Positions 1 to 8,201 of a stretch of 64,000 nucleotides of DNA are shown piece after piece (position 1 is the stretch's first letter; each line of letters begins with the position of its first letter). The position numbers and the translations under genes are program-made. The notes beneath the pieces were generated by a model, which ran no database searches, was not told the DNA's origin, and was given only the letters and a program-made list of their open reading frames with translations. The stretch is from contig WGMB01000007.1 in the NCBI GenBank assembly GCA_016125275.1, forward strand, positions 372,001 to 436,000. Direction: 5' to 3'. The stretch comes from Acidobacteriota bacterium (lineage in GTDB: Bacteria; Acidobacteriota; Terriglobia; Bryobacterales; UBA6623).

Positions 1-1042
1 CGAGGAGTCCGAAGGGATCGAAGACGGCCTCGGACCCACGTATAACGCCCAGAGTTGCCGGGAGTGTCACCAAAGCGTGGTCACCGGCGGCGCCAGCCAG
101 ATTGCCGAACACCGCACGGGACATTCCAGCGATGGTATCTTTACCGAGTCTTTGGGCGGGACTTTGATACAATCTCGGGCTATCCACCCGGATATCGTCG
201 AAAAGGTTTCTCAAGATGACAATGTTCGGACGTTTCGAATCTCGACGAATACTTTGGGCGGAGGCTTCGTGGAGGCCGTTCCGAACGGCGCATTGCTGGC
301 GATTCGCGACAATCAACCGGCTGAGATGCGGGGGACGGCCGTGCTCGTGCCCGTGCTGGAGGCCGGCGGCGCCCTCCGCATCGGTCGGTTTGGTTGGAAG
401 GGCCAGCACGCCAGCCTGGTGTCGTTCTCCGCGGACGCCTATCTGAACGAGATGGGCGTCACCAGCCCCTGGCTGGCGGAGGAGAACTCCGCTTCGGGGC
501 TCTTCGTGGGCTGGGGTTCCAAGTACGACGCCGTGGAGGACCCCGAGGACGACGGCGAGGACGTAGTGGCGTTCGCCGAGTTCATGCGGTCGACGAAAGC
601 GCCGTCGAGGGGAGCGATCACGCCGGATGTTTTGGACGGCGAGGTGACGTTTCGCCAGATCGGCTGCGCCGTCTGCCACGTGGAAACGCTCCAGACCGCG
701 CCCGCGGGCGTGGCGGTCAACGGCGGTCAGCTCACGGTGCCGGCGGCCCTGGGAGACAAGCTGATCCACCCCTACAGCGACTTCCTGCTGCACGACGTGG
801 GGACCGGCGACGGCATCGCCACGCTGGCAGGGGACGAGTATGCCGCCACGGCGAACCAGATGCGGACGGCTCCGCTGTGGTCGCTGCGGACGCGCAACCG
901 GCTGATGCACGACGGCCTGTCGTTCACCGCCCAGGAAGCGATCGAGCGCCACGCGGGCCAGGCCGCCGCGGTCACCCGGCGCTATCGCGAGCTCAGCGAC
1001 CAGCAGCGCAACGCTTTGCTGGCCTTTTTGGCGTCGCTCTGA
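1..1042 (+). CDS. Di-heme oxidoreductase (DUF1111 / thiol-oxidoreductase type), 5' truncated by window edge
   Basis: The reading frame is open from the first bases, so the gene starts before the window. Two c-type heme motifs are visible: CRECH at bases 56-70 and CAVCH at 665-679. Such spacing fits the di-heme peroxidase-like DHOR (DUF1111) family, periplasmic proteins that usually carry two hemes. The C-terminal half contains family-like segments such as HDVGTGDG and RTAPLWSLRTRNRLMHDG, which help form the second heme pocket. The substrate is unknown; in this family the protein often sits beside imelysin-like or other secreted redox proteins, but the upstream neighbour is not in the window. 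A GTG at 77 would give a shorter product, but it would lose the first heme motif, so I reject it as the start. Confidence 0.85.
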   Translation, partial: EESEGIEDGLGPTYNAQSCRECHQSVVTGGASQIAEHRTGHSSDGIFTESLGGTLIQSRAIHPDIVEKVSQDDNVRTFRISTNTLGGGFVEAVPNGALLAIRDNQPAEMRGTAVLVPVLEAGGALRIGRFGWKGQHASLVSFSADAYLNEMGVTSPWLAEENSASGLFVGWGSKYDAVEDPEDDGEDVVAFAEFMRSTKAPSRGAITPDVLDGEVTFRQIGCAVCHVETLQTAPAGVAVNGGQLTVPAALGDKLIHPYSDFLLHDVGTGDGIATLAGDEYAATANQMRTAPLWSLRTRNRLMHDGLSFTAQEAIERHAGQAAAVTRRYRELSDQQRNALLAFLASL

Positions 1043-1122
1043 CGCCGAGGGCGGGCGCGCGGTCCGGGCCGTCGGCTCGCGCGCTCGCTTCGGCGGCCTG
1101 CGGACGGGCATACTATTCGTTC

Positions 1123-1932
1123 ATGGATCTCGAGCTCCAAGGTCAGGCGGCCGTGGTAACCGGCGGCGCCAGCGGCATCGGTCTGGCTTGCGCGCGGGGG
1201 CTGGCCGCCGAAGGGTGCGCCGTAGCGGTCTGGGACCTGTCCGACCGGAGCGCGGAGGCCGCCGCAGCCGTGGCGGCGGACTTCCCGGTTCCGACCTGCG
1301 GCCTGCGGGTGGACGTGAGCGACTTCGAGGCCGTGCAGGAGGCTGTGCGGCAGACCGAGGCGGCCCTGGGGCCCATCGCACACGTCGTGCACGCAGCGGC
1401 CATGGGGTCGGGCAAGTTCGGCTTCCCCTTTACGCACCTGGAGCCGGGCGATTGGCCGCGCGTATTGCAAGTGAACGTGATGGGGATGGTGCACGTGGCG
1501 CAGGCCGTGGCGCCGGGAATGATCGAGCGGAAGGCGGGGACGATGGCCTTCATCGGCTCGGTCGCCGGACAGATCGGCTCCCAGACCGACCCGCCCTACA
1601 GCGCCAGCAAGGCCGCAGGCATCAACTTCGCGCAGTGCCTGGCGAAGGATCTGGCCCCGCACAACATCCGCGTGAATACCGTGAACCCCGGCATGGTGAA
1701 GACGCCGCTCAACCAGCGCGTGTGGCAGGCCTGGAACGACCAGCAGCCGCCGGAGAAGCGTCGTACCTACGAAGAGTGGGCGGGCGAGAAGGTGCGGACC
1801 GTCGCTCCGCTGGGCCGCTGGCAGGGGACCGAAGACATCGCGGACATGGTGGTGTTCTTGGCGTCCGCGCGGGCCAAGCAGGTGACCGGCCAGACGATCA
1901 ACGTCGACGGCGGCCAAGTGATGCACTGGTAG
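1123..1932 (+). CDS. SDR family NAD(P)-dependent oxidoreductase
   Basis: A classical short-chain dehydrogenase/reductase of 269 residues. The cofactor motif TGGASGIG lies near residues 12-19, and the catalytic Ser with YSASK near residues 145-165 completes the Ser-Tyr-Lys triad. The C-terminal TGQTINVDGG is typical of the FabG-like branch. The substrate cannot be read from sequence. The ATG at 1123 is chosen because the Rossmann beta-strand follows directly; the frame is open far upstream but that part is a shadow of the oxidoreductase gene. There is no Shine-Dalgarno site. A -10-like CATACT (1109-1114) ends 8 bases before the ATG, suggesting a leaderless or near-leaderless message. Confidence 0.93.
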   Translation: MDLELQGQAAVVTGGASGIGLACARGLAAEGCAVAVWDLSDRSAEAAAAVAADFPVPTCGLRVDVSDFEAVQEAVRQTEAALGPIAHVVHAAAMGSGKFGFPFTHLEPGDWPRVLQVNVMGMVHVAQAVAPGMIERKAGTMAFIGSVAGQIGSQTDPPYSASKAAGINFAQCLAKDLAPHNIRVNTVNPGMVKTPLNQRVWQAWNDQQPPEKRRTYEEWAGEKVRTVAPLGRWQGTEDIADMVVFLASARAKQVTGQTINVDGGQVMHW

Positions 1933-1936
1933 GCCC

Positions 1937-1964
1937 GTGAGCGGTGAACCGTGAGCCGTGAACC
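1937..1964 (+). repeat. Two tandem copies of a 14-bp unit
   Basis: GTGAGCGGTGAACC (1937-1950) is followed directly by GTGAGCCGTGAACC (1951-1964), one mismatch apart, and then by GCGG. The repeat fills the short gap between the SDR stop and the convergent Uma2-type gene. Function unknown; it could be a slippage product. Confidence 0.6.
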
Positions 1965-1977
1965 GCGGGGGCGGCGG

Positions 1978-2523
1978 CTAGTCGAGCAGCGTCGAGACGG
2001 GGCGGACCCAATCGGGCAGCATGTCCGGTAACGTGAGCTCGGCGTTCGCGGAGAGGACTTCGATCGACGCGCCCTTGCGGTGGACGTGGATCTCGCGTGA
2101 GTCCGGATAGACGGTCCAGACTCGGCCCGCGCCGCTTTCGAGGTACTGCTTGGTTTTCTTCACCAGATCCGCTACGGATTCCGAAGGCGAGATGATCTCG
2201 ATCGCCAGCGACGGCGCGCCCTGGACGTAACCCCGCTCGTCTGCGTTGGCCAACTGCTCGGCGGTCAGCACGGCCACATCGGCGATCCGGACCGTCGGAG
2301 GGTCCCAGCTCAACTGGCAAGCAAGTGCCGCGCGCACGCGCAGTTTCGGCTGCGTCTTGGCCGCCTCGTAGAGCGCAAAAAGAATGCGGTGAAGAATCTC
2401 CGAATGCAGTTTTTTGGCGGGCGGCGTCTCGAGCAGGACTCCCTCGTCGAGCTCCTGCCGCATCTCCGTGTCAGGGAGCGCCATGAACTCTGCCAGCGTA
2501 AGCCGTGAAACCGCGGTCGCCAT
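1978..2523 (-). CDS. Uma2 family (DUF820) restriction-endonuclease-fold protein
   Basis: A 181-residue protein with the Uma2/DUF820 layout: N-terminal LTLAEFMALPD, then ELDEGVLLETPPAKKLHSEI, then the PD-(D/E)XK-like core IADVAVLT and SLAIEIISPSESVADLVKKTKQYLESGAGRVW. The acidic residues in the IADV strand and the EII strand plus the downstream lysines are the likely metal site. Members are widespread and multi-copy in Cyanobacteria and Acidobacteriota; biological roles are poorly known. ATG 2523 is preceded by AGGAG at a long spacing. The open frame upstream (to 3375) only mirrors the aquaporin gene on the same strand in another frame and is not coding. Confidence 0.85.
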   Translation of the reverse strand: MATAVSRLTLAEFMALPDTEMRQELDEGVLLETPPAKKLHSEILHRILFALYEAAKTQPKLRVRAALACQLSWDPPTVRIADVAVLTAEQLANADERGYVQGAPSLAIEIISPSESVADLVKKTKQYLESGAGRVWTVYPDSREIHVHRKGASIEVLSANAELTLPDMLPDWVRPVSTLLD

Positions 2524-2603
2524 GGTCGTATTCCGCTCCTGCGGACGGAATGGTCCAGATACGGCGGTCCGCCGCCCGCGGCGGACCGCCCAACCGGGAA
2601 GCC

Positions 2604-3332
2604 TCAGGCCGTCGCCGCGGCGCGGGTCTGCTGAGCCGGCTGGTCGCTGCCGGCGATGATCGGGTACACCACGCCGGCCAGGGCCGCTCCGACGATCGGC
2701 GCCAGCCAGAACAGCCAGAGCTGCTGCAAGGCCCAGCCGCCCACGATCACCGCCGGGCCCACGCTGCGGGCCGGGTTGACCGACAGGTTCGTCACCGGGA
2801 TGCCGATCAGGTGGATCAGCGTCAAGCCCAGGCCGATGGCGATCGGAGCGAAGCCCGCCGGCGCGCGCTTGTCCGTCGAGCCCAGGATGATCATCAGGAA
2901 CATGAACGTCAGCACGGTCTCGGCCACCAGCGCCGCCGTCATCGAATAGCCTCCCGGCGAGTGCTCGCCGAAGCCGTTGGCCGCGAAGCCGCCGATCTCG
3001 AAGCCCGGCTTGCCGCTGGCGATCACGTACAGCACGCCCGCCGCCACGACGCCGCCGACCACCTGCGAGACGATGTACGGCAGCAGGTCGCCCGCCTTGA
3101 AGCGTCCGCCGACCATCAAACCCACTGAGACCGCCGGGTTCAAGTGGCAACCCGAGATGTGCCCGATCGCGAACGCCATCGTCAGCACCGTCAGCCCGAA
3201 GGCGAAAGCCACGCCCAGCAGGCCGATGCCCACCTCGGGGAACGCAGCGGAGAGCACGGCGGCGCCGCATCCTCCGAATACCAGCCAAAATGTTCCCAGG
3301 AATTCCGCCATACACCGTTTGCCGATTGACAT
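2604..3332 (-). CDS. aqpZ: Aquaporin Z, MIP family water channel
   Basis: A 242-residue inner-membrane channel with six membrane helices and both NPA boxes: HLNPAVSVG in the first half and SVNPARSVG in the second. The selectivity-filter region HLIGIPVTN followed by NPAR carries His, Thr and Arg as in E. coli AqpZ, pointing to water rather than glycerol. The whole chain reads closely like AqpZ ([15 protein letters not shown] near the N-terminus). ATG 3332 is chosen because the AGGAGG site at 3342-3347 lies at good spacing and the first helix begins right after. It stands alone between Uma2 and serB. Confidence 0.96.
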   Translation of the reverse strand: MSIGKRCMAEFLGTFWLVFGGCGAAVLSAAFPEVGIGLLGVAFAFGLTVLTMAFAIGHISGCHLNPAVSVGLMVGGRFKAGDLLPYIVSQVVGGVVAAGVLYVIASGKPGFEIGGFAANGFGEHSPGGYSMTAALVAETVLTFMFLMIILGSTDKRAPAGFAPIAIGLGLTLIHLIGIPVTNLSVNPARSVGPAVIVGGWALQQLWLFWLAPIVGAALAGVVYPIIAGSDQPAQQTRAAATA

Positions 3333-3485
3333 GCGAATGGTCCTCCTTTCCCCAACAACACTCGCCGTGCGCCAAGCGGAGACGCGCCGACGGCCGCGTG
3401 AGCCTGCGGCCACGCGATAGTCTAGCGCTCTTTTAGTGTGAATTACGTTTCGAACTGAGATTTTTTACTGAGGAATGTGCCTGCC

Positions 3486-4715
3486 CTAAACCGGGTCGGC
3501 ATCCTGCCGGATATCCCGGTCGCGAATCCCGATCAGGTAGAGCAAGCCGTCGAGCCCGAAGTTGGAAATGGCGCGCTTGGCCTTGCGCGCCACGATGGGC
3601 TTGGGGTGGAAGGCCACGCCGAGGCCGGCGACGCCGAGCATGGGCAGATCGTTGGCTCCGTCGCCCACGGCGATGGTCTGGTGCAGGGAGATGTTTTCGG
3701 CCAGGGCGATCTCACGCAGCAGCGCCGCCTTGCGGTCGCCGTCGATGATCTCGCCCAATACCCGGCCGGTGAGCTTGCCGTCGACGATCTCCAGCCGGTT
3801 GGCGTAGACGTAGTCAAAGCCGAGCCGCGCTTGCAGTTTGTGGCCGAAGTAGTCGAAACCGCCGGAGAGGATGCCGATCTTGTAGCCCAGCCGCTTGAGC
3901 GTGGACGTTAGCCGCTCGACGCCTTCCGTCAGCGGCAGCCGTGCGGCCACCCGCTCGAGCACCGCCTCGTCGAGCCCTTCCAGCGTGGCCACCCGTTGCC
4001 GCAGGCTCGCCTTGAAGTCGAGCTCGCCGCGCATGGCCGCGGCGGTGATGGCGGCGACCTTCTCGCCGGCGCCGGCTTCCTTGGCGAGCTCGTCGATCAC
4101 CTCGGCCTGGATCAGCGTGGAGTCCATGTCGAAGACCACCAGTCGGCGGCTGCGGCGGTAAAGGTCGTCGACCTGCACGGAAACGTCGATGCCGGTCTGC
4201 TCGGAGATCTCCAGCACGCGGCGGCGCAGGCTGAGCTCGTCGGCCACCGGGCCGGAGACCGAGAACTCGATGCAGGCGCGGCGGGCGGAGTCGGGGGCGT
4301 CGAGCGAAGCCCTCTCGGAAAGCCTCGAGATCGAGTCGATGTTCAGGCCGTGCTCCGCGACGGTTTCGGCCACCTTGGCGAGCTGATCGGCGTGGATGCG
4401 CCGGCCGAGCACGATGATGGTGTGGCGCTCGCGGCCCTGGTCGGCCACCCAGCGCTCGTAGTCCTCCACGGCCACCGGTTCGAAGCTCACGGCAATGCCC
4501 AGGCCGTGCGCGGCGTAGAGCACCTCCTTGAGGACCGGCGAGGAGGATTGCGACGGCGGGATCTCGACCAGCATCCCCAACGAGAGGTGGTTGTGGATGA
4601 CGGCCTGGCCGATGTCAAGGATCTCGACGCCGAAGCCCCCGAGAATCGCCGTCAGCCGGGCGGTCAGGCCGGGACGGTCTTGCCCGGTCACGTTGAGCAG
4701 AAAGATCTCGCGCAA
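3486..4715 (-). CDS. serB: Phosphoserine phosphatase SerB with two N-terminal ACT domains
   Basis: Catalyses the last step of serine synthesis, hydrolysis of O-phosphoserine. 409 residues: ACT domain 1 (about 1-85), ACT domain 2 (about 95-185), then a HAD hydrolase domain. HAD motif I DMDST is at residues 196-200, motif II SGG follows GYKIGIL, the motif III lysine is in DGDRKAALL, and motif IV is GDGANDLPML. The two-ACT form matches the long SerB2-type enzymes, in which ACT domains bind serine or other amino acids for feedback control. The start is a TTG at 4715: an in-frame TGA lies two codons upstream, and the ACT strand REIFLLNVTGQDRPG begins immediately. Confidence 0.96.
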   Translation of the reverse strand: MREIFLLNVTGQDRPGLTARLTAILGGFGVEILDIGQAVIHNHLSLGMLVEIPPSQSSSPVLKEVLYAAHGLGIAVSFEPVAVEDYERWVADQGRERHTIIVLGRRIHADQLAKVAETVAEHGLNIDSISRLSERASLDAPDSARRACIEFSVSGPVADELSLRRRVLEISEQTGIDVSVQVDDLYRRSRRLVVFDMDSTLIQAEVIDELAKEAGAGEKVAAITAAAMRGELDFKASLRQRVATLEGLDEAVLERVAARLPLTEGVERLTSTLKRLGYKIGILSGGFDYFGHKLQARLGFDYVYANRLEIVDGKLTGRVLGEIIDGDRKAALLREIALAENISLHQTIAVGDGANDLPMLGVAGLGVAFHPKPIVARKAKRAISNFGLDGLLYLIGIRDRDIRQDADPV

Positions 4716-4757
4716 ATCTCAGCATGCCACGAGTGGCAGCCGGGGTTCACGCCCGGC

Positions 4758-5717
4758 TCACAGGCGGCCTTCGGGACTGAGCAGGCGTCCGGCGGCGTTG
4801 AACTCGTAGTGGGCGTGGTGTGGCGGCACCGGGTCCGCGAAGCCCCTGGCCCGCAGTGCGGCGTCGAGCACCTGTTTGGCGGCGGCCGTGTCGGGGCCGT
4901 CGAGATGCTTGCCGTACTTGGCTTGGTCCTCGGGAGTCCGTGCGACGATCCCGGCGGTCAGTTGGCCGATGCGCGGGATGTCCGCCGGAAAGATCGGCTC
5001 GGGGTGCGGGTTCGCTTGGCGCAGGGCCTCCAGAACGTCGCGGTGGTCAGCGGCGCTCACCGTCTTCGGCGTCCCCAGGCCCGCCATCTGCATGAAGCGG
5101 CCCAGCGCACGGGCGGTGTCTTCGAGCAGACGCTCGTTGGAGCGAGCCTGCTCAGAGGCCGAGAGCTTCTGCTGGTAGCTGAGCCAGTCCGTCGTACCGC
5201 CCTGCGGCAGCCGCGCCACCACCGCGATCGCCAGGTTGCCGAACCCAAAGGTGTCGCTCGAGTCCGACCAGTGCCCGCCCTTGGAGCCGTACTTGTGGTG
5301 CGGCCAGCGGTCCTGGAAGAAGTGCAGGAAGGCCCCAGGATTGCGGTCTTCGAGCCCTGTGTTCCAGAGCTGGACCTGCTGGCCGCGGATGGCCCGGTCG
5401 GCCTCGGCGGCCTGTTCCATCTCGCCGATGGAGGCCGGATAGCTGTTCTCGTCGCGGAAGGCGTGGAAGCGGACCCGCGGCGCCTGCGTGCCGGCGGTGG
5501 GCCAAAAGCCCTGGACGGGTTCGGTGCGCTGCGAGTAGTCGACCGAGACATTCGCGCCGGCAATGCGCGCGGCCTGGTCCGGCGAGAACCCCACCATGCG
5601 CGCAACGTAATACGTCAGGTGGAAGTGCACATCGTCGTAGTAGGCGCCGGCCGGAGCGGTCAGGACGCAGGCCAGCAGCGCCGGCCGCAGCAGGGTTCCA
5701 AGGGCGCGCGTTTTCAT
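4758..5717 (-). CDS. Secreted protein resembling DUF6765
   Basis: A 319-residue protein with a cleavable signal peptide (MKTRALGTLLRPALLACVLTA, cleavage near AGAYYDD). The mature start has DDVHFHLTYYVARMVGF, and later FHAFRDE and FFQDRWPHHKYG; these His/Asp-rich helical segments resemble the DUF6765 group of exported proteins, whose function is unknown. The clustered histidines and acids suggest a metal site, as in phospholipase C/S1-type helical folds, but that is inference. ATG 5717 is followed directly by the signal peptide; TAGGAT on the minus strand (5729-5734) lies 11 bases upstream. Divergent from the DUF1501 gene. Confidence 0.7.
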   Translation of the reverse strand: MKTRALGTLLRPALLACVLTAPAGAYYDDVHFHLTYYVARMVGFSPDQAARIAGANVSVDYSQRTEPVQGFWPTAGTQAPRVRFHAFRDENSYPASIGEMEQAAEADRAIRGQQVQLWNTGLEDRNPGAFLHFFQDRWPHHKYGSKGGHWSDSSDTFGFGNLAIAVVARLPQGGTTDWLSYQQKLSASEQARSNERLLEDTARALGRFMQMAGLGTPKTVSAADHRDVLEALRQANPHPEPIFPADIPRIGQLTAGIVARTPEDQAKYGKHLDGPDTAAAKQVLDAALRARGFADPVPPHHAHYEFNAAGRLLSPEGRL

Positions 5718-5792
5718 GAGTCGAAAACATCCTACCAGCGTCGTAGCGCCCCGCCAACCCTTTTCGGGGGGATGCGCTTCCGGCGGGCGTTC

Positions 5793-5798
5793 TATAAT
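5793..5798 (+). promoter_or_regulatory. -10 hexamer TATAAT, likely giving a leaderless mRNA
   Basis: A perfect consensus TATAAT ends exactly 10 bases before the DUF1501 ATG (5809), and no Shine-Dalgarno site lies between. No clear -35 was found. The transcript would start within about 3-5 bases of the start codon. Confidence 0.6.
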
Positions 5799-5808
5799 AA
5801 GGCCGCTC

Positions 5809-7215
5809 ATGCCTGCCGTAGCCCTCAACCGCCGCCAACTGCTCCAGTCTCTGGGAGGAGGCCTGGCGAATCTAGGGTTGGCCGGCGTGCTGGCGCGGGA
5901 CAAAATGCTCGCCTCGCCGCGGATGGACGAGCAGCGGCCGCACTTCGAGCCCAAGGCCAAGTACGTCATCTCGATCTTCTGCTACGGCGGACCCAGCCAG
6001 GTCGACACCTTCGATCCCAAGCCCGACCTCGACAAGTACGCGGGCGAGGCCATGTCCGGCGTGGGCGATGTGGTCGTCTCGCAGGGCAACCCGGGCGGGC
6101 TGATGCCCTCGCCCTGGAAGTTCAAGAAGCACGGCCAGAGCGGCTTGGAAGTCTCCGAGCTGTTCCCCCATGTCGCCAAGCATGCTGACGACTTGGCGGT
6201 GATCCGGTCGATGTACGCGATCTCCAACGACCACGGCCCGGCGCTGTACCAGATGAACACCGGTACGCTGCTGGCCGGCCACCCGAGCGTGGGCAGTTGG
6301 CTGACCTACGGCCTCGGGTCGGAGAACGAGAACCTGCCGGGCTTCGTGGTCTTTACCGACCACCGCGGCGGGCCGATCAACGGGCAGCCGAACTGGGGCT
6401 CGGGCTTCATGCCGGCGGCCTTCCAGGGCACGCAGTTCCGCTCCACCGGCGACCCCATCGTGGACCTCAAGCCGCCCAAGGAGATGGGCCGTGAGCGGCA
6501 GCGCAAATGGCTCGATCTGCTGCAGAGCTTCAACCGCGAGCACTTGGAGCGCAACCCCGAGGACACCGAGCTGTCGGCGCGCATCCAGTCCTACGAGCTC
6601 GCCTACCGCATGCAGGTGCACGCCACCGAGGCGATCGACATCTCGCAGGAGTCGGCGGCCACCCGCAAGCTCTACGGCCTGGACCAGGAGCACACGCAGT
6701 ACTTCGGGCGGCAAGCGCTGATGGCGCGCCGGCTGGTGGAGCGCGGCGTGCGGATGGTGCAGTTGTACTCAGGCGGCGGCAACCATGAGCCGACCTGGGA
6801 TCAGCACTGGTCGCTGCAGAAGTTCCACGGCCAACACTCGGCCGAGACCGACCTGCCGATCGCGGGCCTCATCGAGGACCTCAAGGCGCGCGGGCTGTTC
6901 GAGGAGACGCTGATCGTGTGGCACGGCGAGTTCGGCCGCATGCCGATTTCGCAGCGGCTCGACGGCCGCGACCACAACCCGTTCGGCTTCACCGTCTGGA
7001 TGGCCGGCGGCGGCGTGAAGGGCGGCAGCGTCGTCGGCGCCACCGACCAGTTCGGCTACAAGGCGGTGGAGAACCGCAAGTCGGTCTACGACTTCCACGC
7101 CACGATCCTGCACCTGATGGGGCTGGACCACGAGCGGCTCACCTACCACTACAACGGCCGCAACATGCGGCTGACCGACGTACACGGCAACGTGATTCGG
7201 GAAGTGCTGGCGTAG
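5809..7215 (+). CDS. DUF1501 domain-containing exported protein
   Basis: A 468-residue member of the DUF1501 family, related in fold to the alkaline phosphatase/sulfatase superfamily. The N-terminus LNRRQLLQSLGGGL is a Tat-like twin-arginine signal. Family landmarks include FCYGGPSQVDTFDPKP near the mature start, SNDHGPALYQMNTG, GVRMVQLYSGGG, WHGEFGRMP and DGRDHNPFGFTVWMAGGGVKGG. In Planctomycetes and Acidobacteriota these genes normally sit beside a DUF1549/DUF1553 cytochrome-like partner; no such partner is adjacent here, which is unusual. ATG 5809 is chosen over an upstream in-frame ATG at 5716 because the Tat motif follows it and TATAAT lies 10 bases before it. Confidence 0.92.
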   Translation: MPAVALNRRQLLQSLGGGLANLGLAGVLARDKMLASPRMDEQRPHFEPKAKYVISIFCYGGPSQVDTFDPKPDLDKYAGEAMSGVGDVVVSQGNPGGLMPSPWKFKKHGQSGLEVSELFPHVAKHADDLAVIRSMYAISNDHGPALYQMNTGTLLAGHPSVGSWLTYGLGSENENLPGFVVFTDHRGGPINGQPNWGSGFMPAAFQGTQFRSTGDPIVDLKPPKEMGRERQRKWLDLLQSFNREHLERNPEDTELSARIQSYELAYRMQVHATEAIDISQESAATRKLYGLDQEHTQYFGRQALMARRLVERGVRMVQLYSGGGNHEPTWDQHWSLQKFHGQHSAETDLPIAGLIEDLKARGLFEETLIVWHGEFGRMPISQRLDGRDHNPFGFTVWMAGGGVKGGSVVGATDQFGYKAVENRKSVYDFHATILHLMGLDHERLTYHYNGRNMRLTDVHGNVIREVLA

Positions 7216-7234
7216 GCTGGGGCGGCTCGAAAGG

Positions 7235-7273
7235 AAAAAATCCGGCGGCTCCGCGACAGGGAAGAACCGCCGG
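7235..7273 (-). terminator. Intrinsic terminator for the 7371-7721 gene (read on minus strand)
   Basis: On the minus strand CCGGCGG (7267-7273) and CCGCCGG (7242-7248) form a 7-bp stem with a long loop. It is followed by an A and six T (7235-7240). It lies about 100 bases beyond the stop codon at 7371. Confidence 0.5.
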
Positions 7274-7370
7274 CTTGGATTTCCATTGGTGGGAATTTTC
7301 CAAGTTGAGTCTGACAGGGGGTTAGCACGCGATCTTCTGCGGGGTGGCAGAAGCTTGGGGAAAAACGCGG

Positions 7371-7721
7371 TTAGCTGATGCGGATCTGCTGCACGGCGAT
7401 CTTGGAGCCCTTGACCTTGCCTTCGGCCTCCACCTGGATCTCGCCGGTCTTCTTCGAGTACTGCAGCGACCGGAGCAACATGCTGTTGCCCTTGGCGTCG
7501 AGCGTCAGCGTCTGACCGTCTTCACTGACGATCGAAAAGCCCTTCTTTTTGCCGCCTTCGAGCAGAGAACAAGTCTTGGAATGCTCGACGGCCGCGGCAA
7601 AGTCGCCGCTGAACTCGGCGGCGCAGACGTTATCCAAAATCACGCCCTTGACCGTATCCGCGGGAAGCGCGGCGGCCCCCAGGGCCATGGCGAAAGATAG
7701 CAAAGCAAAGATTCGGATCAT
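7371..7721 (-). CDS. Small secreted protein of unknown function
   Basis: A 116-residue protein with a clear signal peptide (MIRIFALLSFAMALGAAALP, cleavage before ADTVKG). The mature part reads VKGVILDNVCAAEFSG, then a second cysteine in HSKTCSLLEGGKKKGFSI, then alternating short strands (TLTLDAKG, GEIQVEAEGKVKGSKIAVQQIRIS), so a small beta protein with one possible disulfide is likely. I do not recognise the family with certainty; similar small secreted proteins are common in Acidobacteriota. The start is firm: AGGAGG (7730-7735) lies 8 bases before ATG 7721. Confidence 0.7.
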   Translation of the reverse strand: MIRIFALLSFAMALGAAALPADTVKGVILDNVCAAEFSGDFAAAVEHSKTCSLLEGGKKKGFSIVSEDGQTLTLDAKGNSMLLRSLQYSKKTGEIQVEAEGKVKGSKIAVQQIRIS

Positions 7722-7886
7722 TCTTGGGTCCTCCTGGTGATCTGTACGAAGTCTTCTTCGCGACTGTTCCCGGTTGGACGCCAAAGTTTCGGAAAAGGCG
7801 TTCGGAAGGGCGGGGAGTTTACAAGCGTGACATGCGGTAATTCTCGGGACGGCGAGATTCCGGCTAAGGTCGGCGGGGAACGGCCG

Positions 7887-8201
7887 ATGAGGGTTGCCAT
7901 GGGGACCGAACAGATCTACGCGCACTGCCGAAGCGCCGTCGGCGGCCTGCTGTCCGCGATGGACGCCCACGACGTGCGTGGCATCGAGGATGAGTTGGGC
8001 CGCCTTCGCGGATATCTCTCGACGCGGGAGGCGCTGCCGCCTCCGCGTCTCGATCGCCTCTTCGAAGAGCGGCTGGACGCTCTGGAAGGGGTCGTGGACG
8101 CCATCCAGAGCTCGGTGCAGGTCCTGCGGCTTTCAGCCGACCAGGAGCTGAGCCGCATCCGGGAGGCTGCGCCCCTGCTGCGGCATCTGACGACGTCTTA
8201 G
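7887..8201 (+). CDS. Small helical protein of unknown function
   Basis: About 104 residues, mostly helical with heptad-like spacing (YAHCRSAVGGLLSAMDAHDVRGIEDELGRL, LFEERLDALEGVVDAIQSS), so a helical hairpin or FlgN-like bundle is possible. There are no catalytic motifs. The reading frame is open from 7737, but the upstream part has no protein-like composition; ATG 7887 is preceded at a distance by AAGGTCGGCGGGGAACGG, and ATG 7899 is an alternative. It overlaps the stop of the convergent cytochrome gene by 4 bases. No function can be assigned. Confidence 0.55.
   Translation: MRVAMGTEQIYAHCRSAVGGLLSAMDAHDVRGIEDELGRLRGYLSTREALPPPRLDRLFEERLDALEGVVDAIQSSVQVLRLSADQELSRIREAAPLLRHLTTS

Noticed and set aside
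394-1122. Long N-terminal extension of the SDR gene
   Set aside because: It is a shadow of the di-heme oxidoreductase in another frame; the Rossmann fold starts at 1123.
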